A DNA stretch of 11,014 nt, taken from contig JACCSV010000031.1 in assembly GCA_013812805.1 (NCBI GenBank), positions 1 to 11,014 of the forward strand. Direction: 5' to 3'. This DNA comes from Sphingomonas sp. GTDB taxonomy: Bacteria; Pseudomonadota; Alphaproteobacteria; Sphingomonadales; Sphingomonadaceae. Below the pieces are notes generated by a model, which searched no databases, was not told where the DNA came from, and was given only the letters and a program-made list of their open reading frames with translations. Shown in pieces: positions 5,370-11,014 of the stretch. How positions within the stretch are numbered: the first letter of the stretch is position 1; each line of letters begins with the position of its first letter. The position numbers and the translations under genes are program-made.

Positions 5370-6755
5370 ATGTCTTTTGCCGACCTCGGCCTTTCTGACC
5401 AATTGCTTCGCGCAGTCGAGGATAGCGGCTATGCCGACCCGACGCCGATCCAGCGCGCGGCGATCCCCGCGGTGCTGATGGGCCGCGACCTGATCGGCAT
5501 CGCCCAGACCGGCACCGGCAAGACCGCCGGCTTCGTGCTGCCGATGATCGACATCCTATCCGAAGGCCGAAGCCGGGCGCTGATGCCGCGCTCGCTGATC
5601 CTCGAGCCGACGCGCGAGCTTGCCGCGCAGGTGTCGGAGAACTTCGACAAATACGGCAAATACAAGAAGCTTTCGATGGCGCTGCTGATCGGCGGCGTGC
5701 AGATGGGCGACCAGGTCAAGGCGCTGCAAAAGGGCGTCGACGTGCTGATCGCGACGCCGGGGCGGCTGATGGACCTGTTCGGCCGCGGCAAGATCCTGCT
5801 TACCGGCTGCGAATTGCTGGTCATCGACGAAGCCGACCGGATGCTCGACATGGGCTTCATCCCCGACATCGAGGAGATCTGCTCGAAGCTGCCCAAGTCG
5901 CGCCAGACCCTGCTGTTCTCAGCCACCATGCCGCCGCCGATCCAGAAGCTCGCCGCCAAATTCCTCAACGATCCCAAGACGGTCGAGGTGTCGCGGCCGG
6001 CAACCGCCAACATCGATATCGAGCAGAGGCTGGTCGAGATCCGCTCCGACAAGAAGCGCGACGTGCTTCGCGACTTGCTTCGGACCGACGAGCTCAAGAA
6101 CGCGATCGTCTTTTGCAACCGCAAGACGACGGTGCGCGAACTGGCCACCAGCCTCAAGCGCGCGCGCTTCGCCGCCGGGCAGATCCACGGCGACATGGAC
6201 CAGTCCGACCGGATCGCCGAGTTCGACCGCTTCAAGGCCGGCGAAATAACCGTTTTGGTCGCATCCGATGTCGCCGCACGCGGCCTCGACGTGCGAGGCG
6301 TCAGCCATGTCATCAACTTCGACGTGCCCTGGCAGCCCGACGATTACATCCACCGCATCGGCCGCACCGGCCGTGCCGGCGACAAGGGTATCGCAATCAC
6401 GCTCGCCACGCGGGAAGATGCCGAGGCGGTGAGCGCGATCGAAAAGATGCTGGGGCAGAAGATCACTCGCTCCGGCCCTGGTGTTGCCCTCGCCGCGCCA
6501 GCGCAAGCGCCTGAGTCGCCGACGAACGAGTCCGACGCGCCCGAGCCCCCCGCCGCCCGCGAGAAGCGTCCACGCCGACGGGCCAAGGCGGCACCTCAAG
6601 CGCGCAAGGACGAGAAGCAGCCGCGCGAGAAGAAGCAGGAGCAGGAGCGGGAGCCGCGCCAGCAGCCCTCGCAAGAGCGCTCGCCGGTCGTCGAAGACAT
6701 TGCTCCGGAGTGGAACGGGCCGCTTCCGAGCTTCCTTTCCAAGAGCGCCGGCTGA
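5370..6755 (+). CDS. RhlE-type DEAD-box ATP-dependent RNA helicase
   Basis: The product unwinds short RNA duplexes using ATP, probably in ribosome assembly, RNA decay or cold adaptation. All core motifs are intact in the 461 residues: Q motif (PTPIQ, Gln28), I AQTGTGKT (45-52), Ia PTRELA (80-85), Ib TPGR (129-132), II DEAD (153-156), III SAT (184-186), V RGLD (304-307) and VI HRIGRTGR (328-335). The two RecA-like domains end near residue 365. A tail of about 80 residues follows, first Ala/Pro rich, then Lys/Arg/Glu/Gln rich (REKRPRRRAKAA, EKKQEQEREPRQQ). It is probably disordered and RNA-binding, and the last residues (WNGPLPSFLSKSAG) are less charged. The ribosome-binding site before ATG 5370 is weak (GGA, 6 bases upstream), which with the upstream hairpin suggests control after transcription starts. 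The RhlE subgroup is inferred from overall motif wording. Confidence 0.93.
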   Translation: MSFADLGLSDQLLRAVEDSGYADPTPIQRAAIPAVLMGRDLIGIAQTGTGKTAGFVLPMIDILSEGRSRALMPRSLILEPTRELAAQVSENFDKYGKYKKLSMALLIGGVQMGDQVKALQKGVDVLIATPGRLMDLFGRGKILLTGCELLVIDEADRMLDMGFIPDIEEICSKLPKSRQTLLFSATMPPPIQKLAAKFLNDPKTVEVSRPATANIDIEQRLVEIRSDKKRDVLRDLLRTDELKNAIVFCNRKTTVRELATSLKRARFAAGQIHGDMDQSDRIAEFDRFKAGEITVLVASDVAARGLDVRGVSHVINFDVPWQPDDYIHRIGRTGRAGDKGIAITLATREDAEAVSAIEKMLGQKITRSGPGVALAAPAQAPESPTNESDAPEPPAAREKRPRRRAKAAPQARKDEKQPREKKQEQEREPRQQPSQERSPVVEDIAPEWNGPLPSFLSKSAG

Positions 6756-6817
6756 CTCGAGGCTGGAAAGCCGAGCCGATCGTTCCTAGCTCTGGCTCTC
6801 AACAGGAAAGAGCCGCG

Positions 6818-7675
6818 ATGTCCGACAGCGCCGAATACGCTTCGCCGAAAATCTGGACCTGGGACCAGCCAAGCGGCGGCAAGTTCGCCAGTATCAACCG
6901 TCCCATCTCCGGCCCGACGCATGATAAGGAGCTGCCGGTCGGCAAGCACCCGCTGCAGCTCTACTCACTGGGCACGCCTAACGGGCAGAAGGTAACGATT
7001 TTGCTCGAAGAACTGCTCGAGCGCGGACAGCAAGGCGCGGAATATGACGCTTGGCTGATCCGCATCGAGGACGGCGACCAGTTCGGCAGCGGCTTCGTCG
7101 AGGTGAACCCAAATTCGAAAATTCCGGCGCTGCTCGACCGCAGCGCACCCGAACCGGTGCGAATGTTCGAATCCGGTGCGATCCTGCTCTACCTCGCCGA
7201 AAAGTTCGGCGAGTTCCTCGGCCAATCGCGATCCGAGACGCTGTCGTGGCTGTTCTGGCAGATGGGCACCGCGCCTTTGCTCGGTGGCGGATTTGGCCAT
7301 TTTTACGCTTATGCGCCGACCAAGATGGAATATCCGATCAACCGCTATGCGATGGAGGTCAAGCGGCAGCTCGACGTGCTCAACCGTCGCCTGGCTGAGA
7401 GCGAGTTCGTCGCCGGCAACGAGTATAGCATCGCCGACATCGCCATCTGGCCGTGGCACGGGCAGCTGGCGCTCGGCCGGATTTACGACAACGCCGGCGA
7501 GTTCCTGTCGGTGCAGGACTATGAACATGTGCAGCGCTGGGCGCGGCAGATCGACCAGCGACCGGCGGTGAGACGCGGGCGGATCGTCAACAAGACCAGC
7601 GGCGAGCCACACGAGCAGCTCGCCGAGCGCCACGATGCGAGTGATTTTGAGAGCGTTCTCGAGCCGGCGAATTAG
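6818..7675 (+). CDS. yghU: YghU-type glutathione transferase / disulfide-bond oxidoreductase
   Basis: The 285-residue product is close to the length of Escherichia coli YghU, a nu-class glutathione transferase-like protein that binds two glutathiones and reduces small organic disulfides, with some peroxidase activity. The thioredoxin-like N-terminal domain carries LYSLGTPNGQKVTILLEELL (about 48-67), whose Thr-Pro-Asn-Gly stretch contacts glutathione in this class. FESGAILLYLAEKF (117-130) supplies the Glu-Ser glutathione-binding pair. A helical C-terminal domain follows with YSIADIAIWPWHG. It should be cytoplasmic. ATG 6818 is chosen for its AGGAAAG site (6804-6810, spacing 7); an in-frame upstream start inside the helicase gene is not credible. 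It follows the helicase by 62 bp on the same strand and could be co-transcribed, though their functions are not obviously linked. Confidence 0.92.
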   Translation: MSDSAEYASPKIWTWDQPSGGKFASINRPISGPTHDKELPVGKHPLQLYSLGTPNGQKVTILLEELLERGQQGAEYDAWLIRIEDGDQFGSGFVEVNPNSKIPALLDRSAPEPVRMFESGAILLYLAEKFGEFLGQSRSETLSWLFWQMGTAPLLGGGFGHFYAYAPTKMEYPINRYAMEVKRQLDVLNRRLAESEFVAGNEYSIADIAIWPWHGQLALGRIYDNAGEFLSVQDYEHVQRWARQIDQRPAVRRGRIVNKTSGEPHEQLAERHDASDFESVLEPAN

Positions 7676-7683
7676 TCCGAGTT

Positions 7684-7750
7684 GTCATTGCGAGTGCAGC
7701 AAAGCAATCCAGCGGCTGGATCGCCGCGTCGCTACGCTCCTCGCGATGAC
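7684..7750. repeat. 67-bp palindromic repeat (GTCATTGCGAG type) between convergent genes
   Basis: The outer arms GTCATTGCGAG (7684-7694) and CTCGCGATGAC (7740-7750) pair with one G-T mismatch. The centre ATCCAG-CGG-CTGGAT (7707-7721) is a perfect stem-loop. The wording matches a short palindromic repeat seen in many proteobacteria, often mis-annotated as peptides containing REERSDAAIQ. It begins 9 bp after the glutathione transferase stop and overlaps the last six sense codons and the stop of tgt. It may serve both genes as a two-way terminator. No transposase is associated. Confidence 0.85.
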
Positions 7751-8847
7751 GAATAGCGGTGCAGGAAGTCTTTGGCGAACGCCGCCAACCGCTTCTCCGC
7801 GATCGCGTCACGCATCGCCTGCATGAGCCGCTGGTAGAACCACAGATTATGCTCGGTCATCAGCATCGGCCCGAGGATCTCACCGGAGCGCACCAGGTGA
7901 TGGACGTAGGCCCGTTCGAAGCCTGTGCAGGTCGGGCACGGACAGCCCGGGTCGATCGGGTCCCGGTCCTCGGCGAAACGGGCGTTGCGGATGTTGATCG
8001 GGCCGTGGGCGGTAAACGCCTGGCCGGTCCGGCCCGATCGTGTGGGGAGCACGCAGTCGAACATGTCGACGCCGCGCTCCACCGCCTCGACGATGTCGTC
8101 GGGCTTGCCGACGCCCATCAAATACCGGGGCCGTTCGGCGGGAAGCATCGGCACCGCAAAATCGAGCACCCCGCACATCGCCTCCTGCCCTTCGCCGACC
8201 GCCAGGCCGCCGACCGCATAGCCGTCAAAGCCGTTCTCGATCAGCGCCTCGGCGGAGGCTCGGCGAAGCGCTTGGTCGAGCCCGCCCTGCTGGATGCCGA
8301 AGATCGCGCCCTTGCCGCTGAACGCGTCCTTCGAGCGGCGCGCCCAGCGCATCGACCTTTCCATCGCACCCGCGTGCTCGTCCGCCGTGGCGGTAGCGGG
8401 AAGCAGCTGGTCGAACGCCATGACGATATCGGAGCCGAGCAATTGCTGCACCTCGACCGACCGCTCGGGGGTGAGCATGTGCCGGGTGCCGTCCAAGTGG
8501 CTGGCGAAAGCGACGCCCTCTTCCGAGACCTTGGCGAGATCGGAGAGGCTCATCACCTGATAACCGCCGCTGTCGGTCAGGATCGGCCGGTCCCAGCCCA
8601 TGAAGCTGTGCAGCCCGCCGAGCCGCGCAACGCGCTCCGCACCCGGCCGGAGCATCAGGTGATAGGTGTTGCCAAGGATGATGTCGGCGCCGCTCGCCCG
8701 CACGTCAGTGGGCTTGACCCCCTTGACCGTCGCCGCGGTGCCGACCGGCATGAACGCCGGGGTGCGGATCTCGCCGCGCTCCATGACGATCGTCCCGCTG
8801 CGCGCGGCGCCGTCCTTCGCCGCAATTTCGAAACGGAAGCGCGCCAT
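7732..8847 (-). CDS. tgt: Queuine tRNA-ribosyltransferase (tRNA-guanine transglycosylase)
   Basis: Tgt exchanges guanine 34 in the anticodon of tRNAs for Asp, Asn, His and Tyr with preQ1, the committed tRNA step of queuosine synthesis. The 371 residues include TDSGGYQVMSL with Asp92, GGLAVGEG in the base-binding region, nucleophile Asp264 in MFDCVLPTRSGRTG, and the zinc site Cys302, Cys304, Cys307 and His333 (GCPCPTC and TEHNL). The numbering coincides with what I recall for the E. coli enzyme. ATG 8847 has AAGG about 9 bases upstream. The final residues Ser-Ser-Ser-Arg-Gly-Ala and the TAG at 7734-7732 are written by the palindromic repeat, so the tail is repeat-derived, while the catalytic core is complete. 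Its pathway partner queA lies about 1 kb upstream on the same strand, separated by a sulfotransferase gene of opposite direction. Confidence 0.97.
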   Translation of the reverse strand: MARFRFEIAAKDGAARSGTIVMERGEIRTPAFMPVGTAATVKGVKPTDVRASGADIILGNTYHLMLRPGAERVARLGGLHSFMGWDRPILTDSGGYQVMSLSDLAKVSEEGVAFASHLDGTRHMLTPERSVEVQQLLGSDIVMAFDQLLPATATADEHAGAMERSMRWARRSKDAFSGKGAIFGIQQGGLDQALRRASAEALIENGFDGYAVGGLAVGEGQEAMCGVLDFAVPMLPAERPRYLMGVGKPDDIVEAVERGVDMFDCVLPTRSGRTGQAFTAHGPINIRNARFAEDRDPIDPGCPCPTCTGFERAYVHHLVRSGEILGPMLMTEHNLWFYQRLMQAMRDAIAEKRLAAFAKDFLHRYSSSRGA

Positions 8848-8932
8848 GCTGTGCGCCTTAACGCTGCCACGGTGGCAGGCAACCAGGTGCAGGGCTAGGA
8901 GCCGATTGTGCTGCGATCAGTTTGAAGTGCCA

Positions 8933-9919
8933 ATGAAGATCAGCGATTTCGACAGGTTCGCGTTCGTCGTCGGCGCCCCACGCTGCGGGACGACCACGAT
9001 TTCCCGGCTGTTGCGCGCCCATCCGCAGCTGTCCTTTTCGCTGGTAAAGGAGCCGCATTTCTTTTCGCAGCATGACTTGCGCGACAGTGCGGACCAGCAA
9101 TTGAGGAAATTGGTCGAAAACGAATATCTCGAACGGTTCTTCGAGCCTTCGAAGGCGCGGGTCGGCGCCGAGGGCTCTGTCTCCTACCTCTATACACCCG
9201 AGCAGATGGAGCCGGCGCTGCGGCTATGGCCCGACTCCCGCTTCATCATCGCCGTGCGGGACCCAATGGCCATGTTGCCGTCGCTCCATTCGCGGCTGAT
9301 CTACACCGGAGACGAAACCATCACTCGCTTCGAGGATGCGTGGGCGGCCATTCCCGATCGCGCCGCCGGCCGCCGGATCCCCCGCTCCTGCGCCGATCCC
9401 CGCTGGCTCCGCTACGAGGAGGCGGCGCGCTTCGGCACCTTTGTCGAGCGGATGTTCGCCGCGGTCGGTCGCGATCGCTGCCTGGTCGTGGTGTTCGACG
9501 ACCTTGTCGCCGATACGGCGAGCCAGTCCACCCGGATCGTGGATTTTCTCGGGCTAAACCCGATCGAGCCCGCCGCCCCGCGCCCGCGCCGAGCCACCTA
9601 CCAGGTGCGGTATCCGTGGCTGCAGCGGCTGCTCAAACGGCCGCCCGAGCCGCTGCGGCCGGTCCTGGCGGGCCGGCATTACCGGCGAAGAGTGGTGGAG
9701 GATGCTGCCGGCGACGAGGGCGGCGGCGACGCCATCGAGAAGATGCTGTCGATCCGCAAGAAGCTATTGCGCTGGAACCGGGTACCCGGCGTCAAACGCC
9801 CGGTGCCGCTAGCCGTTCAGCAAGACATCAAGGCGCGGCTACAGGGCGAGATCGGCCATCTGGGCGAACTCATCGGCCGCGACCTTAGCCATTGGCTGAC
9901 TCCGCGCGAGCAGGAATGA
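8933..9919 (+). CDS. Sulfotransferase family protein
   Basis: The 328-residue product has the two signatures of PAPS-dependent sulfotransferases. The 5'-phosphosulfate loop is FVVGAPRCGTTTISRLLRAH (residues 10-29), and the 3'-phosphate-binding segment FIIAVRDPMAMLPSLHSRL begins near residue 103. An early KEPHFF segment, a recurrent feature of bacterial carbohydrate or lipid sulfotransferases, lies around residues 40-45. The likely role is to move a sulfuryl group onto a surface glycan, lipid or small molecule; the acceptor cannot be told. The Pro/Arg-rich stretch near residues 215-225 may be a flexible link. ATG 8933 gives the expected N-terminus, and the upstream ribosome-binding site is weak. 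It is divergent from tgt (85 bp between starts) and overlaps the 3' end of queA by 35 bp on opposite strands. No PAPS-synthesis genes are nearby. Confidence 0.85.
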   Translation: MKISDFDRFAFVVGAPRCGTTTISRLLRAHPQLSFSLVKEPHFFSQHDLRDSADQQLRKLVENEYLERFFEPSKARVGAEGSVSYLYTPEQMEPALRLWPDSRFIIAVRDPMAMLPSLHSRLIYTGDETITRFEDAWAAIPDRAAGRRIPRSCADPRWLRYEEAARFGTFVERMFAAVGRDRCLVVVFDDLVADTASQSTRIVDFLGLNPIEPAAPRPRRATYQVRYPWLQRLLKRPPEPLRPVLAGRHYRRRVVEDAAGDEGGGDAIEKMLSIRKKLLRWNRVPGVKRPVPLAVQQDIKARLQGEIGHLGELIGRDLSHWLTPREQE

Positions 9920-10931
9920 GCAGGCTCGCATCGCCATAGCTGTAGAAGCGGTAGCCGGCGCCAATCGCGCCAGCATAAGCGCGCTTCATCGTCTCAATAC
10001 CCATCAGCGCACTGGCCAGCATGAACAGGGTCGAGCGCGGCAAATGAAAGTTGGTCAGCAGCCCGTCGACGACTTGGAACTCGTAGCCGGGCGTGATGAA
10101 GATGTCGGTGTCGCCTTCGAATGGTCCGATGCGCCCGGTCCGGCCGGCCGTTTCGAGCAAGCGAAGCGACGTAGTACCGACCGCGATCAAGCGGCCCCCC
10201 GCAGATCTGGCGCGGTTCAGGCGCTCGGCGGTGCAGGCGTCGATCCGGCCCCATTCGGAGTGCATCTTATGCTCGGCGGTCTCGTCCGCCTTCACCGGCA
10301 GGAAGGTCCCGGCGCCGACATGAAGCGTCAGCGTTTCGCGGCCGATGCCTGCCGCGTCGAGCGCTTCGAGCAGGCGCGGGGTGAAGTGAAGCGCGGCCGT
10401 CGGCGCCGCCACCGCTCCCTTCTCGCGAGCGAACATCGTTTGATAATCGTCGACATCGTCGGCATCGGTCGCTCGCTTGGAGGCGATGTAGGGCGGGAGC
10501 GGCATCCGCCCTGCCCGCTCGATCAGCAGCTCGACCGGTTCGTCCCCGTGAAACCGGACGAGGATGCTGCCGTCCTCGCCGCGCTCGGCCGCCGAGGCGG
10601 CGACTCCTTGGTCGAAGTCGATGCGGTCGCCGATCCGTACTCGCCTGGCGTTGCGGACGAACGCCCACCAGCTGCGCGCGCCTTCGCGCTTGTGCAGGGT
10701 GACGCCGACGCTTGCATCGCCCCGGCGTCCCTCGAGCTGCGCGGGGATGACCTTGGTATCGTTGAAAACGAGGACATCGCCGCGGCGAAGCACGTTTGGC
10801 AGGTCGAGGATCGCCCGGTCGGAGACTTCGTCGCCGTCGACCAGCAACATCCGCGCCGAATCCCGCGGCCGCGCCGGCCGCAGCGCTATCCGTTCCGGCG
10901 GAAGCTCGAAATCGAACAGGTCGACGCGCAT
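9885..10931 (-). CDS. queA: S-adenosylmethionine:tRNA ribosyltransferase-isomerase
   Basis: QueA transfers and rearranges the ribosyl part of S-adenosylmethionine onto preQ1 in tRNA to form epoxyqueuosine, the step after Tgt. The 348-residue length is normal for the family. Family stretches are clear: the opening VDLFDFELPPERIALRPA, LVFNDTKVIPAQLEGRR (about residues 54-70), the central ALHFTPRLLEAL and LHVGAGTFLPVKADE segments, and VGTTSLRLLE and PGYEFQVVDGLLTNFHLPRSTLFMLASA further on. ATG 10931 has AAGG 7 bases upstream. It follows the cyclophilin gene by 23 bp on the same strand, so a shared transcript is likely. Its last 35 bp overlap the convergent sulfotransferase gene. It is normally close to tgt in this bacterial group, and here the pair is interrupted. 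Confidence 0.97.
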   Translation of the reverse strand: MRVDLFDFELPPERIALRPARPRDSARMLLVDGDEVSDRAILDLPNVLRRGDVLVFNDTKVIPAQLEGRRGDASVGVTLHKREGARSWWAFVRNARRVRIGDRIDFDQGVAASAAERGEDGSILVRFHGDEPVELLIERAGRMPLPPYIASKRATDADDVDDYQTMFAREKGAVAAPTAALHFTPRLLEALDAAGIGRETLTLHVGAGTFLPVKADETAEHKMHSEWGRIDACTAERLNRARSAGGRLIAVGTTSLRLLETAGRTGRIGPFEGDTDIFITPGYEFQVVDGLLTNFHLPRSTLFMLASALMGIETMKRAYAGAIGAGYRFYSYGDASLLIPARAESANG

Positions 10932-10954
10932 GTCAGGCCTTTAGCGGCCCGGCG

Positions 10955-11014
10955 CTAACCTCCAAGGGTCGCGCGAACGATCTTGGTCGGCTCGGGCGGC
11001 GGCGAGCCGGGCGC
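10955..11014 (-). CDS. 3' end of a cyclophilin-type peptidyl-prolyl isomerase gene (partial)
   Basis: Only the last 20 codons are in the window, reading GSPPPEPTKIVRATLGG and then TAG (10957-10955). The GEPP-xxPT-x-IVRA pattern is what I recall from the C-terminus of cyclophilin-like isomerases that sit directly upstream of queA in sphingomonads. These proteins speed cis-trans isomerisation at proline, often in the periplasm. The catalytic domain is outside the window, so the call rests on a short tail plus gene order. Confidence 0.6.
   Translation of the reverse strand, partial: APGSPPPEPTKIVRATLGG

Noticed and set aside
5429..6674. Two long minus-strand open frames opposite the DEAD-box helicase
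   Set aside because: They are Ser/Arg or Leu/Arg/Gly rich shadows created by GC-rich codon bias; the plus-strand gene explains the sequence fully.
7759..8898. Long open frame (379 codons) on the plus strand opposite tgt
   Set aside because: It is the antisense shadow of a GC-rich gene; the translation is His/Arg/Pro rich with no family resemblance, while tgt on the other strand has all its catalytic and zinc residues.
8666..8932. Extended N-terminus for the sulfotransferase
   Set aside because: This part runs antisense through the start of tgt and adds 89 residues without family resemblance; ATG 8933 places the PAPS loop at the usual distance from the start.
1..11014. CRISPR array, prophage, insertion sequence or defence system
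   Set aside because: No regularly spaced direct repeats, transposase, integrase, nuclease or toxin-antitoxin gene pair was seen on either strand.

Overview
The window is a GC-rich chromosomal stretch that most resembles a Sphingomonadales alphaproteobacterium (Sphingomonas-like). The basis is a CpdR-type cell-cycle response regulator divergent from an N-formylglutamate amidohydrolase, a SapC-family protein, a cyclophilin-queA-(sulfotransferase)-tgt order, and two kinds of short palindromic repeat (an AAGCGGACATT type and a GTCATTGCGAG type) that recur in such genomes. These assignments come from recalled family features, not from a search.

Left end (1-1775). This part looks less GC-rich and is untidy. 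It holds the 5' part of an exported agmatine deiminase-like gene (minus strand) broken by a one-base deletion near 99-100. An 18-bp perfect inverted repeat (434-521) follows. Next is a DUF2306-like membrane protein gene (minus) whose natural start also lies in the wrong frame by one missing base, near 1122-1124. A second repeat copy (1195-1225), a tRNA-Val(GAC) gene (minus) with encoded CCA, and a 200-bp leader region with a 16-bp palindrome complete it. No integrase or transposase is visible beside the tRNA.

Middle (1776-5290). A Tat-exported beta-carbonic anhydrase (plus) converges on cpdR (minus). cpdR diverges from an N-formylglutamate amidohydrolase (plus), which converges on a SapC-family gene (minus). 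A small secreted four-cysteine protein of unknown function (plus) follows.

Right half (5291-11014). A RhlE-type DEAD-box RNA helicase (plus) sits directly behind a hairpin plus T-run, which could be a terminator or an attenuator. A YghU-type glutathione transferase/disulfide oxidoreductase (plus) follows. It converges on tgt (minus), with a palindromic repeat between them that supplies the last codons and the stop of tgt. A sulfotransferase (plus) is wedged between tgt and queA (minus), the two queuosine tRNA-modification genes. The 3' end of a cyclophilin-type peptidyl-prolyl isomerase gene lies just upstream of queA and probably shares its transcript.

Most genes are ordinary housekeeping or accessory functions in short or single-gene units. 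I found no convincing undescribed multi-gene system. The points most worth a second look are the repeat that captured the tgt stop codon, the sulfotransferase splitting queA from tgt, the hairpin in front of the helicase, the two matching one-base frameshifts at the left end, and the secreted four-cysteine protein.
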